11,139 nt of DNA from QYQL01 sp041674265 (GCA_041674265.1 JBAYWC010000088.1:1-11139), one strand, 5' to 3'; shown: positions 1 through 7,399, counted from the first letter of the stretch. Numbers and translations: made by a program. The notes: a model not told the origin generated them from the sequence alone.

Positions 1-99
1 GAAGCTTTCAAAACAACCCCGCAAACAGCCGCCCGCCGACGCCGAAACCTTGAAAGACAAGCCGCAGCTCTTGGATTGCAACTCGTTGCGGCTGTGTAA
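1..99 (+). CDS. Possible C-terminal end of an upstream gene (partial, uncertain)
   Basis: An open frame enters from the left edge and stops with TAA at 97-99, giving 32 residues. Its end, roughly RRRRNLERQAAALGLQLV, is a basic amphipathic helix of the kind found at the C-termini of some DDE transposases; this is only a resemblance. Third codon positions are less GC-rich than in the genes downstream, which would fit a mobile or foreign gene. The other two forward frames are no better: one stops at 51-53 and the other runs on without convincing codon use. Without the upstream sequence I cannot say that this is truly coding. Confidence 0.2.
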   Translation, partial: EAFKTTPQTAARRRRNLERQAAALGLQLVAAV

Positions 100-280
100 A
101 AAGAAGGCCAGTTATTCAGGAGGAAATCATCGAGTTCGGAGAAATCAGGAACCCGCCGATCATGGGAGTCGCCCCGCCGCCGCCCGCCGGCATCGCTTCC
201 GGGCCTCCGGAAACCATCAAGCCCGAACTCCCGCCGGGAGGACTCGGATCGCCCGCCCCGGCATAGGTGCTGGAAACAAA
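100..280 (+). other. Gap with an uncertain proline-rich reading frame and an orphan AGGAGG
   Basis: No gene is certain here. One forward frame is open from 54 to a TAG at 264-266. Its last part, from about 114, has GC-rich third positions and would read IQEEIIEFGEIRNPP, then a Pro/Gly-rich tail ending SPAPA. There is no ATG, GTG or TTG in that frame before 162. A perfect AGGAGG lies at 118-123, but only ATC codons (126, 129) follow at ribosome-binding distance. It could be the tail of a frameshifted upstream gene, a tiny gene with a non-standard start, or non-coding sequence. Confidence 0.2.
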
Positions 281-344
281 GGTAGGGACAGACCTCTGGG
301 CTGTCCGGAAGGACTTTCGCGGCGGCCGGGACGTCCCGCCTACC
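281..344. repeat. Palindromic intergenic repeat module with inverted ends
   Basis: The module begins GGTAGG (281-286) and ends CCTACC (339-344), which are exact inverted copies. Inside are GGACAG/CTGTCC (286-291 and 301-306), a 6-bp stem with a 9-base loop, and a perfect 10-bp palindrome GGGACGTCCC (328-337). The whole can fold as a branched structure. It resembles REP or MITE-like modules common between genes in some Verrucomicrobiota; that link is from memory. It lies just before purF and separates it from whatever is upstream. Confidence 0.55.
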
Positions 345-361
345 ATGTGGCTTTCCCGTGA

Positions 362-385
362 TGCGCCCCTCTGCGCGGGGAATCG
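362..385. repeat. Dispersed intergenic repeat, copy 1 (also at 4009-4030)
   Basis: This stretch, TGCGCCCCTCTGCGC followed by GGGGAATCG, matches 4009-4030 apart from one 2-base indel and one substitution. Both copies contain GCGC...GCGC self-complementary arms. Because it is repeated in a clearly intergenic position elsewhere in the window, it argues that the ATG at 358 is not the real purF start. Confidence 0.6.
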
Positions 386-423
386 ACATTCCGGTCTTGA
401 TCGCGGGCAGAACCCGGTCCAAT

Positions 424-1893
424 GTGGCCGCTCAAGACTTGAATTCACTTTTGTTCACGCACCACAAACCCAGGGATGAATGCGGCGTTTTTGCTGTTTT
501 CGGCCATCCCGATGCCACGCTGCTGACATATTACGGGCTGTTCGCCCTCCAACACCGGGGGCAGGAAAGTGCGGGGATCGTCTCGGCGAAGGGCTCTGAG
601 CAGGCATTCCAGGTCCACAAGGGCATGGGGCTCGTCTCGCAGGTGTTCACGATGGACGAGTTGGAACGGCTTTCAGGAACGCGCGCCATCGGGCATGTGA
701 GATACTCGACGACCGGTTCCAGCAATGTCAAAAATGCGCAGCCGTTCGTGGTCGACACGGCGCGCGGTCAGTTGGCCGTGGCCCACAATGGCAACCTCGT
801 GAACGCCGCGTCCCTCCGCACGGAATTGGAGGCCCGGGGATCGATTTTTCAAACCACCGTGGACAGCGAGATCGTCCTCCATCTTCTCGCCCAACCGCGC
901 GGGTCCGGCGGGGGGCTGGCGGCGTTGCGAAGGCTCGAAGGGGCTTTTTCGATCGTCCTCATGGGCGAGCGGGAGATCATCGGGTTCCGCGATCCGCAGG
1001 GGTTCCGTCCGCTCTGTCTGGGGAAATTGGACGGGGCGTATGTGCTGGCCTCCGAGAGCTGCGCGTTCGATCTGATCCACGCCGAGTTCATCCGGGACAT
1101 CGTGCCCGGAGAGGTCGTCATCATCGACAACAACGGCATCCGCAGCGAATGGCCGTTCAAGGCCAGCAAGAGCGCCTTCTGCATGTTCGAGTATGTGTAT
1201 TTCGCGAGGCCGGACAGCAACATCGGCGGAATCAATGTCAGCAAGGTGCGCATGGAAATGGGACGGGAGCTGGCGAGGCTGTGTCCGGCGGAGGCGGATC
1301 TCGTGGTTCCCGTGCCCGACTCGGGGATCTATGCGGCGCTCGGGTTTGCCGAGGAATTGAACATCCCGTATTTCCCCGCCTTCGTCCGGAACCACTATAT
1401 CGGACGGACATTCATCCAACCCACCCAGCTCATCCGGGACTTCAACGTCCGGGTGAAGTTGAACCTCATCCGGGAGGCGGTGGAAGGAAAGCGGGTGGTG
1501 GTGGTGGACGATTCGATCGTGAGGGGAACGACCGCCCGCACGCGGGTGATCAATCTCCGCGAGAACGGCGCCAAGGAGGTTCACATGCGGATCAGTTGCC
1601 CCCCCCACAAGCATGCCTGTTACTACGGCATTGATTTTCCCGATCCGGAAAAGCTCATCGCGAACCAGTGTACGCACGAGGAAATCTGCAAGTATCTCGG
1701 CGCGGACTCGATCGGGTACCTGAACGTCGAGGGCATGGTCCGGGCCACCGGGCGTCCCTACAACGAGTTCTGCATGGCCTGCTTCAACGGGGACTATCCC
1801 GTGCCTTTCGACGCCAATTTCGACAAACTCATCATGGAAAAACGCCGCGGCAACGCCCGTCTGCTCGAACCGGACTCCAACCGCCTCCTCTGA
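424..1893 (+). CDS. purF: Amidophosphoribosyltransferase (glutamine PRPP amidotransferase)
   Basis: This cytoplasmic enzyme makes 5-phosphoribosylamine from PRPP and glutamine, the first committed step of purine synthesis. After a short propeptide, the catalytic Cys (codon 481-483, in DECGVF) opens an Ntn glutaminase domain with LQHRGQESAG, RYST and HNGNL motifs. The C-terminal phosphoribosyltransferase domain carries VVVVDDSIVRGTTA (Asp codons 1507 and 1510). Counting the catalytic Cys as 1, Cys234, Cys380, Cys431 and Cys434 (CMFEYVYF, CYYGID, CMACF) match the four iron-sulfur ligands of the Bacillus-type enzyme, so a 4Fe-4S cluster and propeptide cleavage are expected. The frame is open from an ATG at 358, but that end overlaps a repeat module. 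I prefer GTG 424; TTG 439 or TTG 451 (a 10-residue propeptide) are also possible. No start has a good Shine-Dalgarno site. purM follows after one base. Confidence 0.95.
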   Translation: MAAQDLNSLLFTHHKPRDECGVFAVFGHPDATLLTYYGLFALQHRGQESAGIVSAKGSEQAFQVHKGMGLVSQVFTMDELERLSGTRAIGHVRYSTTGSSNVKNAQPFVVDTARGQLAVAHNGNLVNAASLRTELEARGSIFQTTVDSEIVLHLLAQPRGSGGGLAALRRLEGAFSIVLMGEREIIGFRDPQGFRPLCLGKLDGAYVLASESCAFDLIHAEFIRDIVPGEVVIIDNNGIRSEWPFKASKSAFCMFEYVYFARPDSNIGGINVSKVRMEMGRELARLCPAEADLVVPVPDSGIYAALGFAEELNIPYFPAFVRNHYIGRTFIQPTQLIRDFNVRVKLNLIREAVEGKRVVVVDDSIVRGTTARTRVINLRENGAKEVHMRISCPPHKHACYYGIDFPDPEKLIANQCTHEEICKYLGADSIGYLNVEGMVRATGRPYNEFCMACFNGDYPVPFDANFDKLIMEKRRGNARLLEPDSNRLL

Positions 1894-1894
1894 A

Positions 1895-2914
1895 ATGCCA
1901 CGCAAACTCAAAGCCTATGCCGAAGCCGGGGTGGATGTGGACCTCGGAAACCGTGTCAAAAGGGGGATCCAGGATCTCGCCGCTTCGACGCACGGGCCGG
2001 AAGTGCTCGGAAAGATCGGCGGATTCGGGGGCCTGTTCCGTCCGAATTTCAAGGGCCTGCGCGACCCGGTTCTGGTTTCCAGTGTGGACGGGGTCGGCAC
2101 CAAGTTGAAAATTGCGTTCGCCACCGGGCGTCACGACACGATCGGCCAGGATCTGGTGAACCACTGCATCAATGATATCGCCGTGATCGGGGCGCGCCCG
2201 CTTTTTTTCCTGGATTACATCGCGGGGGAGAAACTGGATCCGGTGGTTTTTCGGCAGATTCTCAAGGGCTTTGCGACGGCGTGCCGGGCCGGGGGATGCG
2301 CCCTGATCGGCGGAGAGACCGCCCAGTTGCCGGGAATGTATCATCCCGGGGAATACGACCTGGCGGGCACGATCGTCGGAGTCGTGGACCGGCCCAAACT
2401 GCTCGACGGTTCAAAAATCCGTATGGGAGACATCCTCATCGGTCTGCGCGGCAACGGGCTGCACACCAACGGATATTCGCTGGCGCGCAAGGTCCTGCTC
2501 CAGAAGCTGCGTCTTCCGCTCAACAAGCCGGCCCGCGGGATGAAATCCACCCTGGCCGCCGAGCTCCTGCGGGTTCACCCCAACTACCAGCCTCTGATGG
2601 CTTCTTTGCCCGCGGGGATGCTGCACGGGGCCGCGCACATCACAGGGGGGGGACTCCTGGACAATCTGCCGCGTGTTCTGCCCGATGGCTGCAGGGCGTT
2701 GATCAACAGCCGGGCCTGGAGGGTGCCGATGCTCTTCGAGTTGATCCAGCATGGCGGACAGGTGCCCCAGAAGGAGATGTACCAGGTTTTCAACATGGGC
2801 ATCGGGATGGTTCTCATCGTCCCGTCCGCGCTCGCCGGCAAAGCCGCGCGCCTGACAAAGGGCCTTGTGATCGGGTCCGTCGTCAAGGGGGCGAAGGACG
2901 TGGTGATCGAGTGA
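1895..2914 (+). CDS. purM: Phosphoribosylformylglycinamidine cyclo-ligase (AIR synthetase)
   Basis: This cytoplasmic enzyme closes the imidazole ring: FGAM plus ATP gives AIR, the fifth step of IMP synthesis. Its 339 residues are the usual length for the family. The sequence shows the N-terminal AGVDVDLGN motif (residues 11-19), VDGVGTK (D65-K70), HDTIGQDLVNHCINDI, GGETAQLPGMY (E141), GNGLHTNGYSLAR and AHITGGGLLDNLPR, all typical of the PurM ATP-grasp-like dimer fold. The ATG lies one base after the purF stop, so the two genes are very probably co-transcribed and co-regulated. There is no Shine-Dalgarno motif; translation is probably coupled to purF. No missing residues or frame disruption were seen. 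Confidence 0.96.
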   Translation: MPRKLKAYAEAGVDVDLGNRVKRGIQDLAASTHGPEVLGKIGGFGGLFRPNFKGLRDPVLVSSVDGVGTKLKIAFATGRHDTIGQDLVNHCINDIAVIGARPLFFLDYIAGEKLDPVVFRQILKGFATACRAGGCALIGGETAQLPGMYHPGEYDLAGTIVGVVDRPKLLDGSKIRMGDILIGLRGNGLHTNGYSLARKVLLQKLRLPLNKPARGMKSTLAAELLRVHPNYQPLMASLPAGMLHGAAHITGGGLLDNLPRVLPDGCRALINSRAWRVPMLFELIQHGGQVPQKEMYQVFNMGIGMVLIVPSALAGKAARLTKGLVIGSVVKGAKDVVIE

Positions 2915-2918
2915 TTTT

Positions 2919-3911
2919 GTGAAGCTCTGGAAACGCAAACCCGCGCTCGGCCTCGGCATCGGTGTCGGCGTCCTCGGAGCCCTCGCGCTCGCGCTCCGCT
3001 ACGGCATGAAGCGCGCCGTCCGGGGGCCGATCCCCGACGCGATTTCCCCCGCGATCTTTGCCACGCGGGTGGCCCGGACGAATTTCGGCGAGATGATCTA
3101 CCATGTGAGCGGGTCCGGCGTGCCGCTGGTTTTTTTGCACGGGGTTTTCCTCGGGGCCTCATCCTACGAATGGTCGCGGGTTTATCCGCGTTTCGTGATG
3201 GACCACGAGGTCATCGTGCCGGACATCATCGGTTTCGGAGAATCGGAGCGCCCCGCGACCCGGATGGATGCCGGGGATTATGCGGAGGCCATTGCGGAAT
3301 TCACCCGGGAGGTCTGCCCCGGACAAAAACCGCTTGTCGTGGCCAGCGGGCTCACCGCCGGGATTTCCCTGCTCCTGGCCGCGCGGCATCCCGAGCTCCT
3401 CTCGCGGCTGGTGCTTTTCCTTCCCACCGGATTGAAGGAATCCGGCAATTGGCGCGCGATGGGGATGCTGGCCCTCAGCGGCATCCCCGGCGTGCGGCAA
3501 TTTCTTTACCGGAACTACCTTGCGCGGGCGCCCTTCGTCCGCGCGTGGCTCACGCGGTTCGCGTTGGCGAATCCCGAGTCGCTCACCGAGGAGATGGTGA
3601 CGATCCTCTCGACCTGCGCCCAGCAATACGGGGCGGAGCACGCGATTCTGGGATTTTTGCGCGGGCGGATGGCCTTCGACATCGAGCGCCGGTTGCGCGA
3701 CGTGCCTGTTCCCGTCCATATCCTCTGGCCCGACCGTGCGACCGGATTTTCCCAGGATGGCGGGGCATCGATCTGTCGCAAGCTCCCCCGCGCATCCATG
3801 GAGATTCTGCCCGGCTGCGGAATCCTGGCCGCGCTGGAAAATCCCGATCTGCTGGAGTCCGCGATCCTGCGGGCCCTGCGGGGGGATCTGCCCGCGGAAG
3901 CCGTGGCATGA
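2919..3911 (+). CDS. Membrane-anchored alpha/beta-hydrolase-fold protein, probably catalytically degenerate
   Basis: The 330-residue product has an N-terminal hydrophobic segment (about residues 10-27) after a basic KLWKRK start, suggesting a single membrane anchor or uncleaved signal. An alpha/beta-hydrolase domain follows: LVFLHGVFLGASSYEW (oxyanion-hole HG), VIVPDIIGFGESERP (strand 4 and turn), and PLVVASGLTAGISLLLA at the nucleophile elbow. In place of G-x-S-x-G it has G144-L-T146-A-G148, so the Ser is a Thr. The segment that normally carries the catalytic His (GCGH-x-x-x-xENP) reads GCGILAALENP, with Ile302 in place of His. I therefore infer a pseudo-enzyme or binding protein, although the fold is well kept. 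The GTG start is 4 bases after the purM stop; ATG at 3006 would remove the membrane segment. It probably shares the purF-purM transcript; any link to purine synthesis is unknown. Confidence 0.85.
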   Translation: MKLWKRKPALGLGIGVGVLGALALALRYGMKRAVRGPIPDAISPAIFATRVARTNFGEMIYHVSGSGVPLVFLHGVFLGASSYEWSRVYPRFVMDHEVIVPDIIGFGESERPATRMDAGDYAEAIAEFTREVCPGQKPLVVASGLTAGISLLLAARHPELLSRLVLFLPTGLKESGNWRAMGMLALSGIPGVRQFLYRNYLARAPFVRAWLTRFALANPESLTEEMVTILSTCAQQYGAEHAILGFLRGRMAFDIERRLRDVPVPVHILWPDRATGFSQDGGASICRKLPRASMEILPGCGILAALENPDLLESAILRALRGDLPAEAVA

Positions 3912-4150
3912 GGCGAATACCCCTTCACTTCCGCTTGTCATGCCAGAAATCGAGCGCCCGGTTTCCGGGGGATGTATAAACCCGAAAACCGCTTTTCTCC
4001 GCGATCTCTGCGCCCCTGCGCGAGGAATCGCTGGATTCGGGATAAACGCGAGGGGCGGGCCGACCGCTTCGTGATTGCCTGCGGGCATTTTCATTTTCCC
4101 CTGTGTGTTCTCCGGGGACTTGTGGTAGTTGTCGCATTCATTCCAGCCAA
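3912..4150. other. Intergenic gap between hydrolase-fold gene and argA
   Basis: No coding frame here is convincing. It holds a CCCGG-TTT-CCGGG hairpin (3957-3969) with no T-run after it, so it is not a standard terminator. A repeat segment follows, bounded by CCCGAA (3981-3986) and TTCGGG (4036-4041), with the dispersed repeat copy at 4009-4030 inside. The last 60 bases before argA are richer in T and probably hold its promoter, but I see no clear -35/-10 pair. Confidence 0.5.
4009..4030. repeat. Dispersed intergenic repeat, copy 2 (also at 362-385)
   Basis: This copy matches 362-385 except for a 2-base deletion and one substitution. Its core GCGC-CCCT-GCGC can form a small hairpin. It sits inside a larger imperfect inverted structure (CCCGAA 3981-3986 with TTCGGG 4036-4041). 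It is probably one member of a genome-wide REP-like family; a genome scan would decide. Confidence 0.6.
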
Positions 4151-5434
4151 GTGAACGTTTCTGATTTGCGCGAGATTTTGCAATATGTGCCCCGGTTCCG
4201 GGAGCGCACGTTCGTGGTTGCCGTGGACGGCGAGGTCGTCGCCTCGGAAAACTTTTCGAACGTGCTTCTCGATCTGGCGGTCCTGAGGTCGCTGAGCATC
4301 AAGGTGGTTCTTGTCCACGGGGCGAGCTACCAGATCCAGAGGCTCGCGGCGGAGCGGGAGCTGGCCATTTCGAATTCCGATGGCATCGGCCTCACCGACC
4401 CGGCCACCCTGCAGCTCAGCATCGATGCGGCCATCCGGCTCACGAACGAAATCATGGAGGGGCTCTCGTCGGTCGATCTGCGGGCGGCGTACATCAACGC
4501 GCTCATCGCCCACCCGGCGGGGATCCTGGGAGGAATCGACCAGCAATACACGGGCAAAGTCGAGCGGGTCGATGTCAAGGCGCTCAAGCTCCTGCTGGAC
4601 GAAGGGATCATCCCTGTGGTGCCCCCGCTCGGGTTTGACGGCGAGGGCAGGACGTACCGGGTCAACTCCGACAGCATCGCCCTGGAGATTGCCGGGGAAC
4701 TTTCCGCCGCCAAAATTCTTTACCTGACGCCGAGCAGCGCCTTTTCCGCCCCGGCGGATCTCCCCCGTCAACTGTCGGTGGCCGAGACCCAGGACCTTCT
4801 GAAAAAGCGGCGGTCCGAGTTCGCTCCCGGAGTGGTGTCGAAACTCGAATATGCGGCCAGGGCCTGCGTGCAGGGGGTGCCGCGGGTGCATGTGCTCGAT
4901 GGCGGGGTCAACGAGGCGCTGCTCAACGAGGTCTTCAGCCATGACGGCATCGGGACGATGATCTATTCGAACGAATACCAGCAGATCCGGCGCATCTTCA
5001 AAAAAGATGTGAGGGCGGTGATGTCGCTGATCCGGCAATCGGTGCACAACGAGGAACTCGTGCGGCGGACACGCGCCGAGATCCTCGATCATCTCGAGGA
5101 CTACTGGCTTCTGGAAATCGACCGCTCGCCGATCGCCTGCGTGGCCTTGCACCTTTACCCTGTGGAATCCGCCGGGGAACTGGCCTGCCTCCATGTGAGC
5201 AGGGCGCACGAGAACCAGGGTCACGGCAGGAAGCTCATGGCCTTCGTCGAGAATCTCGCGCGGGAAAAAGGCGTGAAGAATCTCTTCGCGCTCTCCACGC
5301 AGGCCTACAGCTATCTGCAGCAAAAAGGCGGGTACAACCCGGCCGAGCCATCCCTGTTGCCCGCCGAACGCCGGGCGAAATACGAGGCCAGCGGACGGAA
5401 TTCGAAGGTTCTCCTGAAGGCGCTCCGCCCCTGA
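4151..5434 (+). CDS. argA: N-acetylglutamate synthase, kinase-like plus GNAT domains
   Basis: The enzyme acetylates L-glutamate with acetyl-CoA, the first step of arginine synthesis, in the cytoplasm. From GTG 4151 the protein has 427 residues. Residues 1 to about 285 form an amino-acid-kinase domain: FVVAVDGEVV, VVLVHGASYQIQRLA, GIIPVVPPLGFD, VNSDSIALEIA and VHVLDGGVNEALLNEVF. Residues about 290-427 form a GNAT domain: VRRTRAEIL, ACVALHLYP and the acetyl-CoA loop QGHGR (Q356-R360). The C-terminal SKVLLKAL ending resembles that of E. coli ArgA. The domain order matches classical ArgA, not acetylglutamate kinase alone. An upstream in-frame GTG (4103) would add 16 unlikely residues; the NVSDLREILQYVPRF start fits family N-termini. 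No Shine-Dalgarno site is evident. The symporter gene starts one base after the stop. Confidence 0.93.
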   Translation: MNVSDLREILQYVPRFRERTFVVAVDGEVVASENFSNVLLDLAVLRSLSIKVVLVHGASYQIQRLAAERELAISNSDGIGLTDPATLQLSIDAAIRLTNEIMEGLSSVDLRAAYINALIAHPAGILGGIDQQYTGKVERVDVKALKLLLDEGIIPVVPPLGFDGEGRTYRVNSDSIALEIAGELSAAKILYLTPSSAFSAPADLPRQLSVAETQDLLKKRRSEFAPGVVSKLEYAARACVQGVPRVHVLDGGVNEALLNEVFSHDGIGTMIYSNEYQQIRRIFKKDVRAVMSLIRQSVHNEELVRRTRAEILDHLEDYWLLEIDRSPIACVALHLYPVESAGELACLHVSRAHENQGHGRKLMAFVENLAREKGVKNLFALSTQAYSYLQQKGGYNPAEPSLLPAERRAKYEASGRNSKVLLKALRP

Positions 5435-5435
5435 T

Positions 5436-7085
5436 ATGCATCCCGCGCAGACTTGGTGGAACCTGGGCGTGGACGGGGCGGTCATCGCGGTTTATTTCGT
5501 CGGCATCGTCGGCATCGGGCTCTACGCGGCGCGGAAAAATGCGACCCTCCAGGATTTCGCCCTCGGCGGCCACTCGATTCCCTGGTGGGCGGTGCTGGCT
5601 TCGATCATCGCGGCCGAGACCAGCGCGGTCACGTTCCTCGGGGCACCGGCCGAAGGCTTCAAGACGAGGAGCTACGCCTACGCCCAACTCGCGGTCGGCA
5701 CGATCCTCGCGCGCATCATCATCGCGTGGCTCTTCATCGCCCCCTACTACCGGTACAAGGTCGAGAGCATCTACGAGTTCCTGACCCTCCGGTTCGGCGA
5801 GCGCACGAAGAACATGGCCAGCGGGATTTTCCTGGCCACCCGTGTTCTGGGCATCGGCGTGCGGCTGTATCTCGGCGGCGTCATCATCGTCGTCATCTAT
5901 CGCTACCTGTTTCCGGGCTCGGAGATCGGCCTCTGGACGTATTTCTGGGGCATCGTGTTTGTCACGCTCGTCACCACGCTTTACACGGCCGCCGGCGGGA
6001 TCAAGGCGGTCGTCTGGACCGACCTCATCCAGGCCTGCCTGATGATCGGGGCCATCCTGTTTTCAATCGTCGCGATTCTTCAGGACATTCCCGGTGGAAT
6101 GCGGACCGTGCAGGAACACCTCGCGGGACAAAAGCTCTCCATGTTCCAGACCGGCTGGGATGCCACGAAACCATTCGGGGAGGCGCTGGCCGGAATGCTG
6201 CAAACCGAATACACCCTCTTCGCGGCGATCATCGGCATCACGTTTTTCACGATGGCCACGCACGGGACCGATCAGGACATGGTCCAGCGCATGCTCACCG
6301 CCGAGAACACCGCCAAGTCCCGGTTTTCGCTGGTCCTGAGCGGATTCGCGGACATCCCGATCGTGCTGTCCTTCCTGACCGTCGGCCTGTTGCTGTGGGT
6401 GCGCTACCAAGTCCAGCCCGATCCCTCGCTGCCCGCCGGGGACAACGAGATCTTCGCGCACTACATTGTCAACGAGATGCCGGTCGGAATCCGGGGACTC
6501 ATCATTGCCGGAGTGTTCGCCACGATGATGGGCTCCACCTCGGCCGCCCTCAACGCGCTGGCCACCTCGTTCATCAAAGATTTTTACCAGCCCTACATCC
6601 GGCCCTCCGCCACCGACCGCCAATCGGTGAAGGCCGCGCGGTGGGCGACCTCGATTTTCGGCATCCTGATGATTGTCGTGGCGACCGGGGCGGCTTACAC
6701 GGTGCTGCATACCAACATCACGATCATTCCGCTGGCGCTGGGAATTCTCGGCTATACCTACGGTTCGCTGCTCGGTGTCTTTCTCCTCGGGGTCCTCACA
6801 CGCGGACGCGGGAACGACCGGACGAATGTCTTTGCCATGATCATCGGAATTCTCGCCGTGCTCGTGCTCTGCAAAATTTCCATTCCGCTCTGGGAGGTCA
6901 CGAACGATGCCGGGGAAGCCGTGAAGCATGAGTTCCGGTTTGGGATCCTTCTGCCCGCATGGTGGCCGGCCATCGCATGGCCGTATTTTGTCTTTATCGG
7001 CAGCGCCGTGACGTTCGGGCTCGGAATATTTTTTCCCACCGGAACGGGGGTGCGAGGGGATCGGGAAAACGAAGCCGCCACTTGA
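5436..7085 (+). CDS. Sodium:solute symporter (SSS/SLC5 family), substrate unknown
   Basis: This is a 549-residue polytopic inner-membrane protein with about 13 predicted hydrophobic spans, the first at about residues 14-32 (VIAVYFVGIVGIGLY). Family marks include the TM2 segment IIAAETSAVTFLGAPAEGF, YYRYKVESIYEFLTLRFG after TM3, and TAAGGIKAVVWTDLIQ. The TM9-region MGSTSAALNALATSF (G366, S367, T368, S369) corresponds to the Na2-site serines of SLC5 transporters. It should couple solute uptake to a sodium gradient. Sequence alone does not name the solute; sugars, carboxylates and nucleosides are all possible. The ATG is one base after the argA stop, so the two genes are probably co-transcribed, which does not prove that the substrate is related to arginine. 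It is followed by a T-rich hairpin region. Confidence 0.92.
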   Translation: MHPAQTWWNLGVDGAVIAVYFVGIVGIGLYAARKNATLQDFALGGHSIPWWAVLASIIAAETSAVTFLGAPAEGFKTRSYAYAQLAVGTILARIIIAWLFIAPYYRYKVESIYEFLTLRFGERTKNMASGIFLATRVLGIGVRLYLGGVIIVVIYRYLFPGSEIGLWTYFWGIVFVTLVTTLYTAAGGIKAVVWTDLIQACLMIGAILFSIVAILQDIPGGMRTVQEHLAGQKLSMFQTGWDATKPFGEALAGMLQTEYTLFAAIIGITFFTMATHGTDQDMVQRMLTAENTAKSRFSLVLSGFADIPIVLSFLTVGLLLWVRYQVQPDPSLPAGDNEIFAHYIVNEMPVGIRGLIIAGVFATMMGSTSAALNALATSFIKDFYQPYIRPSATDRQSVKAARWATSIFGILMIVVATGAAYTVLHTNITIIPLALGILGYTYGSLLGVFLLGVLTRGRGNDRTNVFAMIIGILAVLVLCKISIPLWEVTNDAGEAVKHEFRFGILLPAWWPAIAWPYFVFIGSAVTFGLGIFFPTGTGVRGDRENEAAT

Positions 7086-7131
7086 TCGGAGGCACCGGAT
7101 TGCGCGGGTCAAGATCAAACCGCGGACGGAG

Positions 7132-7165
7132 GGCAAATTTTTTTGCCGGGATCCGGAGTTTTTTT
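7132..7165 (+). terminator. Possible terminator after the symporter gene
   Basis: A perfect GGCAAA-TTTT-TTTGCC hairpin (7132-7147) is followed by a short CCGG-GAT-CCGG... element overlapping it (7146-7156) and then seven T (7159-7165), about 75 bases past the symporter stop. ATCCGG (7151-7156) can also pair with CCGGAT at 7095-7100. The stems are short, so strength is doubtful. Confidence 0.4.
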
Positions 7166-7187
7166 CTTGAGTGGCGGGGATGGTGTT

Positions 7188-7216
7188 TTTATCGTGACTT
7201 CTCCCCCGACGATAAA
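7188..7216. promoter_or_regulatory. Perfect 8-bp inverted repeat, possible operator
   Basis: TTTATCGT (7188-7195) and ACGATAAA (7209-7216) are exact inverted copies with a 13-base spacer. The arm centres are about 21 bases apart, near two helical turns, as in many dimer-binding operators. It lies 16 bases before the DnaA-box-like pair. No regulator can be assigned. Confidence 0.35.
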
Positions 7217-7231
7217 CCAAGAGTGCCTGAC

Positions 7232-7251
7232 GGTGAATAACTTGTGAATAA
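7232..7251 (-). promoter_or_regulatory. Tandem DnaA-box-like sites
   Basis: On the reverse strand, 7243-7251 reads TTATTCACA, an exact match to the relaxed DnaA box TTATNCACA. 7232-7240 reads TTATTCACC, with one mismatch. The two share GTGAATAA and are spaced 11 bases apart, so they face the same side of the helix. They lie about 270 bases upstream of dnaA, a usual place for autoregulatory or origin boxes. Confidence 0.5.
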
Positions 7252-7327
7252 ATCCCCCCGGAATTTTCGATTGGCTGCACCCTGTTCAGGCCACCGATTG
7301 CACGGTGCGCCGTTTGTCGTGAAAAGG

Positions 7328-7350
7328 GGAGACGATCTCCAATTTTTTTT
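7328..7350 (+). terminator. Terminator-like hairpin upstream of dnaA
   Basis: GGAGA-CGA-TCTCC (7328-7340) forms a 5-bp stem with a 3-base loop and is followed by AA and eight T (7343-7350). This is the shape of a small intrinsic terminator or attenuator. It sits 167 bases before the dnaA start, so it could stop read-through from upstream or attenuate a dnaA leader transcript. Confidence 0.4.
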
Positions 7351-7399
7351 CGGGTTCAATCAATTAAAAAGAAGCGACTTAAGCGGGGAGGAATTTTGA

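Noticed and set aside
673..1911. Long reverse-strand open frame (about 412 codons) opposite purF
   Set aside because: It is the antisense shadow of a strongly conserved purF. Its sequence is His/Asp/Arg/Glu-rich with no recognisable motif, as expected of a GC-rich antisense frame.
4103..4150. GTG at 4103 as the argA start
   Set aside because: It would add 16 residues (MCSPGTCGSCRIHSSQ) unlike ArgA N-termini and encoded by T-rich, promoter-like sequence. GTG 4151 gives the expected start.
3159..5485. Long reverse-strand open frames opposite the hydrolase-fold gene and argA
   Set aside because: They are shadows of genes with clear family motifs. Their composition (Gly, Arg, Pro, His) is typical of antisense translation of GC-rich genes.
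5453..6931. Long forward open frame (about 490 codons) within the symporter gene
   Set aside because: It is a +2 shifted reading of the symporter, extremely Arg/His-rich, with no hydrophobic spans or family motif. The overlapping frame encodes a clear SSS transporter.
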